Shown here one piece after another: positions 18,008-27,618 of a DNA stretch of 64,000 nucleotides. How positions within the stretch are numbered: the stretch's first letter is position 1; each line of letters opens with the position of its first letter. Origin of the DNA: Acinetobacter brisouii CIP 110357. Its GTDB lineage: Bacteria > Pseudomonadota > Gammaproteobacteria > Pseudomonadales > Moraxellaceae. The position numbers and the translations under genes are program-made. Under the pieces are notes generated by a model, which saw only the letters and a list, made by a program, of their open reading frames with translations, was not told the DNA's origin and did no database searches. The stretch covers positions 372,001-436,000 of the forward strand of contig NZ_KI530763.1 of assembly GCF_000488275.1 (NCBI RefSeq). The letters are read 5' to 3'.

Positions 18008-18083
18008 GGATTGACTCAGTTTGAGCTACAACTATGATTAGAATCATAATCGAAAATGAATCGAATTGCCTTGGAAGTTTACC

Positions 18084-19358
18084 TTGAATGCACCTAGACA
18101 AGGGCTATTTGCTAGCCTACTGATTGTAAGTTTTGCATTGCAGACCTTTTTACTGGTCATTGCAACCACGCATCAACTCAAAGAAAATCGTGCCAGCCAA
18201 GGTCAACTGCTGACCACACAACTGGTGACGGACAGCTTGCATGAATTAGACCCAGCAAATCGCGTGTCTTTGGCGCTTCTTGTCGATCGCTATAAAACCA
18301 ATCCAAGTATTGCATCTATTCGCATTCTCGATGCCTCCAATCAGGTTCTGGCAACAGATGGCTTATATAAGACCCGCGAAGGTGAAGTCTTTAGCCGTGA
18401 TGCACTACAAAACGAAAAGAAAGTCGGCAGTGTCGAAGTCACACTCATCAAACCGAGCATTGGCGAAATTTTGCGTAGTGAATGGCTTGCAATTTTAGCT
18501 TCTCTGATTTTGCATTTTCTTTTATGGATTGCCTATCGAGCGATTGCTCGCCCAAGCCGTAGCGAATATCTGGCACGCATTAACAAGGAAATGCACCTCA
18601 AGCATGAAATTCAGGCGCTCACTCAAGCCCTTGAACAGGAAAAGCACAACAGTGCCGTGGTGATCGCACAAGCTCAGCAGCAACCTAAAAAACAGGCGAT
18701 TCCGAACCGATTGTTCAATAGCGATAAAACTGACGTGAATCCAAATCCACATGCTTTGGCACTCAATATTCAGTTTTATGATCCAAAACAACTCTTGAGC
18801 ACGGTCAGCCAATCAGTTTCTGTACCCTACTTCAATTTGTGTCAGTTATTCTTGAAAAAAAGCATTGATTTATGTGTACAGCATTATCAGCTTTCTCAAG
18901 CAGATATTAACGTACAGCAAAGCTTCCAAGCCGATGGCGCGACCATTACCATCGATGCTGAACGCCCGAAAGCAGTCGAATGTCTGCTTATGGTTGGCAT
19001 GGTATTTCAGTTACTCTCTGACGTGCTATATAAACGCTACCGTGAAGAAAAACGCTTTGTACTGCAAACTCGCTGCGCGATTGCCAACTCAGTTGAAGAC
19101 ATGCAACTCAATGCAGCACAAGCGGCAGCTCGCCTGACACATAACTTAACCGCGAAAGAAAGCGCGCTGTATTTGCAAGAACAATATCTGAAACTCATCA
19201 GTGAACATTTTCAGCTCGTGGCTTTACCTAACCCAAGCAATGTACTGACCCGTCACGCCTTTATGATCAACGGCATGAACAGTGAATGTGCTGAACTGGC
19301 GCAAAACCTGCGTACCGAGATCTTAAAAAGTAAAAAATCACGTTCTGAAACCACTTAA
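18084..19358 (+). CDS. YtjB/SMP-type membrane protein with long C-terminal extension
   Basis: About 424 residues. The N-terminal half has two transmembrane helices (roughly 10-30 and 135-155) enclosing a periplasmic PAS/Cache-like segment (IASIRILDASNQVLATDG), resembling the SMP_2/AhpA-YtjB family. E. coli ytjB is likewise divergent from serB. E. coli YtjB is only about 214 residues; here a cytoplasmic coiled and alpha-helical extension of about 250 residues, not recognised, follows. Start: TTG 18084 preceded by GGAAG seems best; TTG 18066 is also open. Function unknown. Confidence 0.75.
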   Translation: MNAPRQGLFASLLIVSFALQTFLLVIATTHQLKENRASQGQLLTTQLVTDSLHELDPANRVSLALLVDRYKTNPSIASIRILDASNQVLATDGLYKTREGEVFSRDALQNEKKVGSVEVTLIKPSIGEILRSEWLAILASLILHFLLWIAYRAIARPSRSEYLARINKEMHLKHEIQALTQALEQEKHNSAVVIAQAQQQPKKQAIPNRLFNSDKTDVNPNPHALALNIQFYDPKQLLSTVSQSVSVPYFNLCQLFLKKSIDLCVQHYQLSQADINVQQSFQADGATITIDAERPKAVECLLMVGMVFQLLSDVLYKRYREEKRFVLQTRCAIANSVEDMQLNAAQAAARLTHNLTAKESALYLQEQYLKLISEHFQLVALPNPSNVLTRHAFMINGMNSECAELAQNLRTEILKSKKSRSETT

Positions 19359-19375
19359 ATGATTGCCTAGTTTTC

Positions 19376-19403
19376 AACCTCGCCTGAATGGCGAGGTTTT
19401 TTT
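19376..19403 (+). terminator. Terminator after the YtjB-like gene
   Basis: The arms AACCTCGCC (19376-19384) and GGCGAGGTT (19390-19398) with loop TGAAT are followed by a T run to 19403. Confidence 0.85.
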
Positions 19404-19572
19404 ATCATGATTTTGCCTTGACATCATCAGCTTTAGCAGCATTATAGAAATACACATCAGAAAAGCTGCTGTGGATCTTGAGGGAAACATAGGCAATACT
19501 GCCTAAAAATTGCTAATATAAACAACTGTGATAATCGATTGCATTGTAAATTCAGGGTTAAGGTAGGACAGG

Positions 19573-20694
19573 ATGGCACTCAATACTGTTGAAGAGCTTG
19601 TCGAAGATATTCGTGCTGGCAAAATGGTCATCCTTATGGATGATGAAGATCGTGAAAATGAAGGTGACCTCATCATGGCAGCAACTCATGTGCGTGCCGA
19701 AGACATCAATTTCATGATTACCCATGCCCGTGGTCTCGTTTGTCTGACTTTGAGCAAAGATCGCTGTCAACAACTGAACTTACCTCTCATGGTCGATCAG
19801 AATGGCGCACAGCATGGCACCAACTTTACCTTATCCATAGAAGCGGCTGATGGGATTACCACAGGCATTTCTGCGGCAGAGCGCGCGCATACCATTCGTA
19901 CTGCGGTGGCAGCGGCAGCCAAACCGTCCGATATTGTACAGCCTGGGCATATTTTCCCGCTCATGGCACAACCTGGTGGTGTATTGCACCGAGCTGGACA
20001 TACCGAAGCAGGCTCGGATCTCTCACGTTTAGCAGGTTTAGAACCTGCATCTGTGATCTGCGAGATCATTAAAGAAGACGGCACCATGGCACGTCGTCCA
20101 GATTTAGAAATATTTGCTGAAAAACATGGCTTAAAAATTGGTACAATTGCCGACTTAATTCATTACCGTATGACCAATGAACAAACGGTCGAGCGTTTAA
20201 GCCAGCAAAGCATTGAAACTGAATATGGCCCATTGCAACTGTATCGTTATCAGGAGCAAGGTAGCCCAGATATTCATTTGGCTTTGGTGAAAGGTGAACC
20301 GAAACAAGGTGTCACCACCGTTCGTGTTCATGGGTTCAACCCAACGCGTGATTTATTAAAATTGAAAAAACAATCGGGTGAATCTGCATGGACAATTGAC
20401 CATGCACTACAAACGATTGCCAACAGTGAACGTGGTGTTCTGGTTTGGATTGGTCAAAAAAGCTTGCCTGACTTAGGCCCAGCTTTAGATGCATTAACTG
20501 CACCAACGCCAGTCAAATCCAATTCGGCATTGTCACATCAATATCAGACTATTGGGGTCGGCGCGCAAATTTTACGCGACTTGGGAGTGGAAAAAATGAA
20601 ACTTCTCAGTTCGCCATTACGCTTCAATGCCCTTTCTGGTTTTAACTTAGAAGTGGTGGAATATATTTCTGCCGATCAATCTTTTGGAAAATAA
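19573..20694 (+). CDS. ribB: 3,4-dihydroxy-2-butanone 4-phosphate synthase with degenerate GTP cyclohydrolase II domain
   Basis: A 373-residue enzyme of riboflavin synthesis acting on ribulose 5-phosphate. The N-terminal domain (1-200) is intact: [10 protein letters not shown] at 23-32 and the [12 protein letters not shown] substrate site. Residues 205-373 align with GTP cyclohydrolase II, but this half has no Cys at all, so the Zn ligands are lost and it cannot be an active RibA. This is the RibBX-type variant known in proteobacteria. I see no FMN riboswitch in the 170 bp upstream. It leads a compact series with ribH 11 bp downstream. Confidence 0.94.
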   Translation: MALNTVEELVEDIRAGKMVILMDDEDRENEGDLIMAATHVRAEDINFMITHARGLVCLTLSKDRCQQLNLPLMVDQNGAQHGTNFTLSIEAADGITTGISAAERAHTIRTAVAAAAKPSDIVQPGHIFPLMAQPGGVLHRAGHTEAGSDLSRLAGLEPASVICEIIKEDGTMARRPDLEIFAEKHGLKIGTIADLIHYRMTNEQTVERLSQQSIETEYGPLQLYRYQEQGSPDIHLALVKGEPKQGVTTVRVHGFNPTRDLLKLKKQSGESAWTIDHALQTIANSERGVLVWIGQKSLPDLGPALDALTAPTPVKSNSALSHQYQTIGVGAQILRDLGVEKMKLLSSPLRFNALSGFNLEVVEYISADQSFGK

Positions 20695-20705
20695 TCGAGG
20701 TTGCT

Positions 20706-21176
20706 ATGGCGATTCGCCGTATAGAAGGTTTATTACATCTCGCGAGCGAAGGCCGTTACGCGATTTTGGTTGCTCGTTTCAATAGCTTTGTGGTTGAACA
20801 TCTGCTTGAAGGCGCGATTGACACATTAAAACGTCATGGCGTTGCAGAAGAAAATATCACCGTTATTCATGCCCCTGGTGCATGGGAACTGCCTGTTGTT
20901 GCGAAAAAACTCGCGAATTCTGCACAGTTTGATGCGATTATTGCATTGGGTGCAGTCATTCGTGGTAGCACGCCACACTTTGACTTTGTTGCGGGTGAAT
21001 GTGCCAAAGGTTTAGGTGTTGTTGGTTTAGAATCAAGTTTGCCTGTCATTAATGGCGTGTTAACGACCGACAGCATTGAACAAGCCATTGAACGCTCAGG
21101 CACCAAAGCGGGCAACAAAGGCAGTGAAGCTGCTTTGACGGCTATTGAAATGGTGAATTTGTTAAAGGCAATTTAA
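20706..21176 (+). CDS. ribH: 6,7-dimethyl-8-ribityllumazine synthase
   Basis: A 156-residue lumazine synthase condensing the ribB product with the ribitylamino-pyrimidine, the penultimate riboflavin step. [29 protein letters not shown] (with the catalytic His) and GVLTTDS motifs are all present. It follows ribB by 11 bp and precedes nusB by 3 bp, the classic ribH-nusB order of proteobacteria. Confidence 0.97.
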   Translation: MAIRRIEGLLHLASEGRYAILVARFNSFVVEHLLEGAIDTLKRHGVAEENITVIHAPGAWELPVVAKKLANSAQFDAIIALGAVIRGSTPHFDFVAGECAKGLGVVGLESSLPVINGVLTTDSIEQAIERSGTKAGNKGSEAALTAIEMVNLLKAI

Positions 21177-21179
21177 TTC

Positions 21180-21626
21180 ATGTCACAAACTTTACAAGCA
21201 ATTTATGCAGCAAAACGCAAAGCACGTCGTTTTGCTGTACAAGGCGTCTATGAATGGCAAATGAGCCATAACCCTGTTCATGAAATCGAAGCGCGTACCC
21301 GTGCTGAAAATGCCATGCACAAGGTTGACCTAAACTACTACCACGAATTGTTAACCCAAATCGTGGCAGAGCATGAAACTCTGGATGAATTGCTCATTCC
21401 TGTACTTGACCGTGAAATTGATGCGCTTGACGGTGTCGAGCTCGCGACTTTACGTCTCGGTGCATACGAGTTACGCCATCATGCTGAAATTCCTTATCGT
21501 GTGGTACTTGATGAAGCCATTGAATTGGCTAAACACTTCGGTGGGGCAGACAGCCACAAATACATCAACGGTGTATTAGATCGTTTAGCACATGTGCTAC
21601 GCGAAGCTGAAAAACAACAAGGCTAA
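21180..21626 (+). CDS. nusB: Transcription antitermination factor NusB
   Basis: A 148-residue all-helical RNA-binding protein that, with NusE (S10), binds boxA in rRNA leaders for antitermination. [17 protein letters not shown] is the basic N-terminal helix, and [31 protein letters not shown] the family C-terminal signature. The next gene starts without a gap, so translation is probably coupled. Confidence 0.97.
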   Translation: MSQTLQAIYAAKRKARRFAVQGVYEWQMSHNPVHEIEARTRAENAMHKVDLNYYHELLTQIVAEHETLDELLIPVLDREIDALDGVELATLRLGAYELRHHAEIPYRVVLDEAIELAKHFGGADSHKYINGVLDRLAHVLREAEKQQG

Positions 21627-21641
21627 TTGTTGTCAAACGCT

Positions 21642-22559
21642 ATGGCCGAATTCTCGATTATTGATCGCTATTTCAAAACTGCTGCATCTGCACAGGTCGA
21701 CTTAGGTATTGGAGATGATTCGGCTATCGTTTCCCCACCCGTGGGGCAACAACTGGTCATCTGTACCGATACCCTCATCGCAGGGCGGCATTTCCCTCTT
21801 TCTACATCTGCACATGCCATCGGCTGGAAAAGCGTTGCGGTTAACCTTTCCGATCTGGCTGCCATGGGTGCAACCCCTCACAGTATCTTGCTGGCGCTAA
21901 GCCTGCCACAGGTCGATGAGGTCTGGTTACAGGATTTTAGCCAAGGCTTGTTTGACTGCTGTGCGCCTTATAATGTACACCTGATTGGTGGCGATACCAC
22001 TCAAAGCCCACACCTGACCATCAGTGTCACGGCTCTCGGCTGGATTCCAACTGGTCAGGGTATTACGCGTTCTGGCGCACAAGTGGGTGACTACGTGGTC
22101 GTGAGTGGGCAGGTTGGCGATGCAGCATTTGCCCTACAGCATCTTGGGCATCCATTGCAACAACGCTTGGACTACCCTTCCCCACGCTGTGAACTTGGAC
22201 AAAGTTTACGTGGTCTCGCATCGAGTATGATTGATGTTTCAGATGGTCTGGCTCAGGATTTAGGGCATATTCTTAAAGCCTCACATGTTGGCGCGACTTT
22301 ATGGCTTGACCAACTGCCTATCGACCCTGCTTTACAGGTATTACCTCATGCTAAGCAATGGCAATACGCACTTGCAGGTGGCGATGACTATGAGCTGTGC
22401 TTTACCATTTCTAAAGACAACTATCAGCGCCTGTGTCAACTTAACCCAGTAACGCCATTTACGATTATTGGCTGTATTCAGGCGGATTTAAGTTTAAAAT
22501 TTGAATATCAGGGCGAGCCCCAATTCTTACAGCTAAGCGGATATCAACACTTTGCATAA
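21642..22559 (+). CDS. thiL: Thiamine-monophosphate kinase
   Basis: A 305-residue enzyme phosphorylating thiamine monophosphate to the active diphosphate. The N-terminus EFSIIDRYF and LGIGDDSAIV (Mg/ATP), and later MIDVSDGLAQDLGHI and GGDDYEL, are the family motifs. ATG 21642 gives the usual N-terminus (MAEFSII), but the frame is open back to TTG 21627, immediately after the nusB stop and nearer to AAGG, so the true start is uncertain. The 3' end overlaps pgpA by 8 bp. Confidence 0.95.
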   Translation: MAEFSIIDRYFKTAASAQVDLGIGDDSAIVSPPVGQQLVICTDTLIAGRHFPLSTSAHAIGWKSVAVNLSDLAAMGATPHSILLALSLPQVDEVWLQDFSQGLFDCCAPYNVHLIGGDTTQSPHLTISVTALGWIPTGQGITRSGAQVGDYVVVSGQVGDAAFALQHLGHPLQQRLDYPSPRCELGQSLRGLASSMIDVSDGLAQDLGHILKASHVGATLWLDQLPIDPALQVLPHAKQWQYALAGGDDYELCFTISKDNYQRLCQLNPVTPFTIIGCIQADLSLKFEYQGEPQFLQLSGYQHFA

Positions 22560-23058
22560 ACCACCTATTAAATTCCAAGAAATGTCTTGGTTTGATCGTT
22601 GCGTCGTGTTTTGTGGCGTAGGCTTGGGCTCAGGTCTTGCACCCAAAGCGCCTGGCACATTCGGTTCAGCCTTTGCCTTATTATTTATTCCCATTTGGTT
22701 ATTTCTGGGCTTTTATGCTTCAGTACTTGCCATTATTATTATGTCCTTAGTCGGGATCTGGATTTGTGGGCATACCGCCAAAGTGATTGGCGTACATGAT
22801 GATGGGCGAATTGTCTGGGATGAGTTTGCAGGACAATCCATTACTTTATTGCCTTTAATCTTTTTTAATGTAATGCATATACAATGGGCACTGATTGGCT
22901 TTGGGTTATTCCGCCTGTTTGATATCTGGAAACCTTGGCCGATTCGTGTTGCTGACCAAAAGGTTGCAGGTGGCTTCGGTATCATGCTCGATGACATTAT
23001 TGCAGGGCTTTGGGCTGCATTATGTATTACCATATATTTATTACTTTCAGGTGCTTAA
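22552..23058 (+). CDS. pgpA: Phosphatidylglycerophosphatase A
   Basis: A 168-residue inner-membrane enzyme dephosphorylating phosphatidylglycerophosphate to phosphatidylglycerol. It has the family hallmarks GLGSGLAPKAPGTFGS and DDGRIVWDEFAGQ, with several hydrophobic helices and RLFDIWKPWPI. It starts at TTG 22552 within the end of thiL (8-bp overlap), pointing to coupled translation; ATG 22582 is an alternative without a good ribosome binding site. Confidence 0.95.
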   Translation: MHKPPIKFQEMSWFDRCVVFCGVGLGSGLAPKAPGTFGSAFALLFIPIWLFLGFYASVLAIIIMSLVGIWICGHTAKVIGVHDDGRIVWDEFAGQSITLLPLIFFNVMHIQWALIGFGLFRLFDIWKPWPIRVADQKVAGGFGIMLDDIIAGLWAALCITIYLLLSGA

Positions 23059-23078
23059 CGCCATTTAAGTAGGTTATT

Positions 23079-24443
23079 ATGTCAACTACCGTGATTATTC
23101 TTGCAGCAGGTAAAGGCACGCGCATGCGCTCCAAGTTGCCAAAAGTGCTTCAACCACTCGCAGGACAACCTTTACTCGGTCATGTGATTCACACTGCTAA
23201 ACAACTCCATGCTCAAAATATTATTACGATTTATGGGCATGGCGGTGATTTAGTCAAAAATTCATTCCAGCATGAACATATTCAATGGGTCGAGCAAGCT
23301 GAGCAACTTGGTACAGGTCATGCTGTTCAAGTCACTTTACCTGTATTAGCGCAAGATGGTATTTCCCTTATTTTATATGGTGATGTCCCTCTAGTCCGTC
23401 AGCAGACTCTTGAGCAACTGCTTGCGGCTTCTAGTGAAACAGGCATTGGCATGATTACCCTCACGGTAGACAATCCAACAGGTTACGGGCGGATTGTACG
23501 TGACAATGGTAAAATTCAAGCGATTGTTGAACATAAAGATGCCTCAGATGAGCAACGTCAGATTCAAGAAATTAACACAGGTATTTACTGTGTGAGCAAT
23601 GCCAAACTGCATGAATGGCTACCAAAACTTTCCAACAATAATGCACAAGGCGAATATTACCTGACCGACATTGTGGCGATGGCAGTGGCTGAAGGTTTAG
23701 AAATTGCATCGATTCAACCTGAACAAGCCTTTGAAGTTGAAGGCGTAAATGACCGCATTCAACTGGCTGCTTTAGAACGTGAATTTCAGGCACAGCAAGC
23801 TTTAGAATTAATGCGTCAGGGTGTAACGCTGACAGATCCGAAACGTTTCGATTTGCGTGGCAACCTCAAAGTTGGACACGATGTTCGTATTGACATCAAT
23901 GTCATTATTGAAGGTGACTGTGAACTTGGCGATGGCGTTGAAATTGGCGCAGGCTGCGTATTGAAAAATACCAAAATTGCCGCAGGAACTAAAGTTCAGC
24001 CTTACAGCATTTTCGATGGCGCAATTGTGGGTGAAGATACACAAATTGGTCCATTTGCCCGTTTACGTCCAGGTGCAAAACTCGCCAATGAAGTCCACAT
24101 CGGTAACTTTGTTGAAGTCAAAAATACAAGTATTGGTTTAGGCTCTAAAGCCAATCACTTTACTTATTTAGGTGATGCTGAAGTGGGTGCAGGTTCGAAC
24201 ATCGGCGCAGGAACCATTACCTGTAACTATGATGGCGCAAACAAACACAAAACCATGATTGGCGATGCCGTATTTATTGGCTCAAACAGCTCACTGGTTG
24301 CTCCCGTCAAAGTCGGCAGTGGTGCAACCGTGGGTGCAGGTTCTGTAATTACTCGCGATGTTGCGGAAAATGCGCTGGCATTTGAACGCGCTCAGCAAGT
24401 CGAAAAAGCAAATTATCAACGTCCTCAAAAGACTAAGAAATAA
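23079..24443 (+). CDS. glmU: Bifunctional UDP-N-acetylglucosamine pyrophosphorylase / glucosamine-1-phosphate acetyltransferase
   Basis: A 454-residue two-domain enzyme for UDP-GlcNAc. The N-terminal uridylyltransferase has [15 protein letters not shown] near residue 8 and LYGDVPL. The C-terminal left-handed beta-helix shows hexapeptide repeats with [15 protein letters not shown] and the acetyltransferase signature [10 protein letters not shown]. Full family length. It lies 12 bp before glmS, so GlcN-6-P and UDP-GlcNAc enzymes are made together; their product feeds peptidoglycan, LPS and the polysaccharide locus at 35-52 kb. Confidence 0.97.
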   Translation: MSTTVIILAAGKGTRMRSKLPKVLQPLAGQPLLGHVIHTAKQLHAQNIITIYGHGGDLVKNSFQHEHIQWVEQAEQLGTGHAVQVTLPVLAQDGISLILYGDVPLVRQQTLEQLLAASSETGIGMITLTVDNPTGYGRIVRDNGKIQAIVEHKDASDEQRQIQEINTGIYCVSNAKLHEWLPKLSNNNAQGEYYLTDIVAMAVAEGLEIASIQPEQAFEVEGVNDRIQLAALEREFQAQQALELMRQGVTLTDPKRFDLRGNLKVGHDVRIDINVIIEGDCELGDGVEIGAGCVLKNTKIAAGTKVQPYSIFDGAIVGEDTQIGPFARLRPGAKLANEVHIGNFVEVKNTSIGLGSKANHFTYLGDAEVGAGSNIGAGTITCNYDGANKHKTMIGDAVFIGSNSSLVAPVKVGSGATVGAGSVITRDVAENALAFERAQQVEKANYQRPQKTKK

Positions 24444-24455
24444 AAGGTAAATTCT

Positions 24456-26297
24456 ATGTGTGGTATTGTTGGTGGCGTTGCAGAACGAAATATCAGCGAG
24501 ATTTTGATTGAAGGTCTCAAGCGTCTTGAATACCGTGGTTACGACTCGGCAGGACTTGCACTCATTAATCATGGCCAAGTCCTTCGCGAGCGTCGCGTTG
24601 GTAAAGTGGTTAACCTTGAAGAAGCAGTAAAAAGCCATCAGGTTGCAGGGACTTTGGGAATTGCACATACGCGCTGGGCAACCCATGGTAAGCCGACTGA
24701 AACCAATGCTCATCCGCATATTTCAGGCAAAGTGGCTGTGGTACATAACGGCATTATTGAAAACTATGCTGAACTCAAAGCCGATTTACAGGCACTAGGT
24801 TATGTATTTAGTTCTCAAACCGATACCGAAGTGGTCGCACACTTGGTGGCTGAAGCTCTAAAAACTGCCGATTCATTGTTAGTTGCTGTACAAAGCATCG
24901 TGTCAAAACTCAAAGGCGCTTATGCACTCGGGATTGTTCATGCAGACTATCCAGACGAGCTGATTACTGTACGTGAAGGCTCTCCACTGGTGATTGGTGT
25001 CGGAATTGGTGAAAACTTTATTGGTTCAGACCAGTTGGCATTGTTACCGATTACCAACCGCTTTATTTACCTTGAAGAGGGTGATATTGCTCGCCTGACC
25101 CGTACCAGCATTGAAATTTATGCGCATGGTACTCAAGCCGTTCAACGTCCAGTTAAAGAGCTTGATGCAACAGTGAGTAATTCATCTAAAGGTGAATACA
25201 AACACTACATGCTCAAAGAAATTTACGAGCAACCTGAAGCCTTGCAGCAAACCATTTCTCAGGCACTCAATGGCAATGCATTACGTGAAGATTTCCTTGC
25301 TGATGCAGAAGTTAACTTTCGTAATATTGAGCAAATCCAGATTATTGCCTGTGGTACCAGTTACCATGCAGGGATGATTGCTAAATACTGGGCAGAACAA
25401 CTGATTGATGTGCCTTGCCAAGTTGAAATTGCCAGTGAATTCCGCTATCGCTCGCCTGTGATTATTAACCGTACCTTGTACGTGTGTATTTCACAGTCAG
25501 GTGAAACTGCAGATACACTTGCTGCACTACGCGACACGCAAAAACGCGCAGCAGCGAAAGGCTTAAATATTGCGACCATGACCATCTGTAACGTCGCCAC
25601 TTCATCGATGGTACGTGAAACTGATCATCATTTATTGACGTTGGCAGGCCCTGAAATTGGTGTGGCTTCGACCAAGGCATTTACCACCCAGTTGGCAGCA
25701 TTAATGTTGTTATTACTGAAAATTGGTCAGGTCAAACAACGGATTTCTGCTGAGCAGATGACTGAAATTACAGATGCACTTTGGCATTGTCCGAAAGTCA
25801 TTCTGGATACTTTACAACATAACGCTGAAATTCTGCGCTTGTCTGAATTGTTTGTTGAAAAGCAGCACTGCCTGTTCTTGGGTCGCGGAACGCATTTCCC
25901 GATTGCATTGGAAGGCGCGCTAAAACTTAAAGAGATTTCCTATATTCATGCTGAAGGTTATGCCGCAGGTGAATTGAAACATGGCCCATTGGCGCTCGTT
26001 GACAATGATATGCCTGTGGTCATTCTTGCTCCGCAAGACGACATGCTCGACAAACTCAAATCCAATATGGAAGAAGTTCAGGCACGTGGTGGCGAGCTGT
26101 TTATTTTTGCCGATGAGCAAAGTGGAATTACTGAAAAAGACCGCCAGCATGTGGTCAATATTCCAAGTGTAAACACATGGTTAGCACCGATTGTCTACAG
26201 CATACCTGTACAATTGCTGTCGTACCATGTTGCGGTACTGCGTGGTACAGACGTTGACCAGCCACGTAACCTCGCCAAGAGTGTCACAGTCGAATAA
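24456..26297 (+). CDS. glmS: Glutamine-fructose-6-phosphate aminotransferase
   Basis: A 613-residue enzyme making glucosamine 6-phosphate. The processed N-terminal Cys2 nucleophile (MCGIVGG) and TRWATHGKPTETNAHPH of the glutaminase domain are intact. Two SIS sugar-isomerase domains follow (CGTSYHAGMIAKYW; GRGTHFPIALEGALKLKEISY), ending in the canonical LAKSVTVE. It closes the ribB-to-glmS series and is followed by a strong terminator. I see no glmS ribozyme upstream; the gap is only 12 bp. Confidence 0.97.
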   Translation: MCGIVGGVAERNISEILIEGLKRLEYRGYDSAGLALINHGQVLRERRVGKVVNLEEAVKSHQVAGTLGIAHTRWATHGKPTETNAHPHISGKVAVVHNGIIENYAELKADLQALGYVFSSQTDTEVVAHLVAEALKTADSLLVAVQSIVSKLKGAYALGIVHADYPDELITVREGSPLVIGVGIGENFIGSDQLALLPITNRFIYLEEGDIARLTRTSIEIYAHGTQAVQRPVKELDATVSNSSKGEYKHYMLKEIYEQPEALQQTISQALNGNALREDFLADAEVNFRNIEQIQIIACGTSYHAGMIAKYWAEQLIDVPCQVEIASEFRYRSPVIINRTLYVCISQSGETADTLAALRDTQKRAAAKGLNIATMTICNVATSSMVRETDHHLLTLAGPEIGVASTKAFTTQLAALMLLLLKIGQVKQRISAEQMTEITDALWHCPKVILDTLQHNAEILRLSELFVEKQHCLFLGRGTHFPIALEGALKLKEISYIHAEGYAAGELKHGPLALVDNDMPVVILAPQDDMLDKLKSNMEEVQARGGELFIFADEQSGITEKDRQHVVNIPSVNTWLAPIVYSIPVQLLSYHVAVLRGTDVDQPRNLAKSVTVE

Positions 26298-26341
26298 GGT
26301 TTTTGTAAAAAGAGTAAAAAACTCTCTGTAACCATACCTCC

Positions 26342-26379
26342 AAACAGCCAGTGATTTAAAAATCACTGGCTGTTTTTCT
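26342..26379 (+). terminator. Terminator of the rib-glm series
   Basis: Long arms AAACAGCCAGTGATT and AATCACTGGCTGTTT (26342-26375) followed by TTTTT make a strong intrinsic terminator 45 bases after glmS. Confidence 0.9.
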
Positions 26380-26489
26380 TTATATTCAAAATAAAAATTT
26401 TTTAGCCACCCCAATATTTTTTTAGTTTTGCTGCTTTAAAAGTCTATAAAAATCATAATGCTGAAAATTTCACTTTCACCGAGTTGATC

Positions 26490-27089
26490 ATGTCAGCATT
26501 TTTTTATGGTCTGGGTACTGGGTTTTCTTTGCTGCTCGCGATTGGTGCGCAAAATGCATTTGTCCTCAAGCAAGGGCTGAAACAGCAATATATGTTTTCG
26601 GTTGCGCTGATTTGTGCCCTCTCCGATTCTGTTTTGATTTTTCTTGGGGTTAAGGGTTTTTCACACGTGGTTGTTCAATTTCCACACATCCTGATCATTG
26701 CACAATACGTTGGCGCAATGTTTTTATTTGGCTATGGCTTACGCAGTTTTTATCAAGCCTTTTATAGCAATGCTGCCTTGGCTCCCAGTCAGCACGAACC
26801 TGAAAGTCCATTGAAAATTATTGGAATATGTCTGGCATTCACATGGCTCAACCCGCATGTATATTTAGATACCATGTTGCTGGTCGGTTCGGTTTCTACA
26901 CAATTTACCCCCGAAACCCACTTGTTTGCCTGTGGTGCAATCCTCGCATCATGGCTGTTTTTCTTTAGTCTGGCTTATGGTGCCAAAATATTGCTGCCTA
27001 TATTTCAGCGCCCGCAATCATGGAAAATTCTGGATGCAATGATTGGTTGTGTGATGTGGGGAATTGCGTTGCACTTAGCCACGGGCTAA
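26490..27089 (+). CDS. LysE/ArgO-family amino-acid exporter
   Basis: A 199-residue inner-membrane protein with about six helices. The N-terminal signature GLGTGFSLLLAIGAQNAFVLKQGLK and the central TWLNPHVYLDTMLLVGS are diagnostic for the LysE/ArgO branch, which exports basic amino acids such as Lys and Arg. No divergent LysR-type regulator gene (argP/lysG) lies next to it, unlike many lysE genes. ATG 26490 is used; TTG 26484 is also in frame. Confidence 0.92.
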   Translation: MSAFFYGLGTGFSLLLAIGAQNAFVLKQGLKQQYMFSVALICALSDSVLIFLGVKGFSHVVVQFPHILIIAQYVGAMFLFGYGLRSFYQAFYSNAALAPSQHEPESPLKIIGICLAFTWLNPHVYLDTMLLVGSVSTQFTPETHLFACGAILASWLFFFSLAYGAKILLPIFQRPQSWKILDAMIGCVMWGIALHLATG

Positions 27090-27103
27090 AACCATAAAAT
27101 TGG

Positions 27104-27133
27104 CTGCACATTCTGGCAATGTGTAGTTTTTTT
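27104..27133 (+). terminator. Terminator of the LysE-type gene
   Basis: The arms CTGCACATT (27104-27112) and AATGTGTAG (27118-27126) pair with one G-T wobble and are followed by seven T residues. Confidence 0.8.
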
Positions 27134-27618
27134 AATGTGTTATTTATATTCAAGTGATGAGTGTACACATCACAGTGTTGCGCCCCTGCACGTTCATCCA
27201 AATAAAAAACTGATTTGATCCGATCTTTTAAGTATGATTCCTCGCAAATTCTAAACTTTTTAGATATTTACAATTACAACTAAACAATTAAAAACCATTT
27301 AAATTTATTTATATTTTTCATCAATTTATACATAAATATAGTTAATTTTTTAAAAAATTTGATCATTTTAAAAATAAACACAAATACAAGTGATTGAATA
27401 TAAATATTTTTTAAATAAAAATAAATCGATCAATTATATTTAAAAAAACTTTCTATTAATATTTCTACACAATTGTTATACTAAAGTCTTATTTCGTTCG
27501 ATCTCTGTTCTCGCTTCTTAAATATCCTGTTTTATTTTTTAGCACCTTTTGAACACTTTTTATGTCGATCTTTTTGCCGATTTTTCTGGCAAGTCATTTA
27601 ATTTTTAAGGTCAATTGA
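27134..27618. other. Very AT-rich leader region upstream of mqo
   Basis: No gene is supported in this stretch of about 485 bases. From 27240 to 27530 it is extremely AT-rich with many A and T runs. The ribosome binding site AAGG for mqo lies at its end (27608-27611). It probably holds the mqo promoter and an UP-element-like region, but I cannot pin down -35/-10 boxes with confidence. Confidence 0.5.

Noticed and set aside
19404..19572. FMN riboswitch upstream of ribB
   Set aside because: The conserved RFN core blocks (such as AGGGCGGGG and the paired stems) are not visible in the leader; the gap is short and has no strong secondary structure.
22599..22799. Short frame inside pgpA
   Set aside because: It is out of frame with the well-supported PgpA protein and has no family signal.
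24444..24455. glmS ribozyme
   Set aside because: Only 12 bases separate glmU and glmS, too little for the ribozyme, which is also a feature of Firmicutes.
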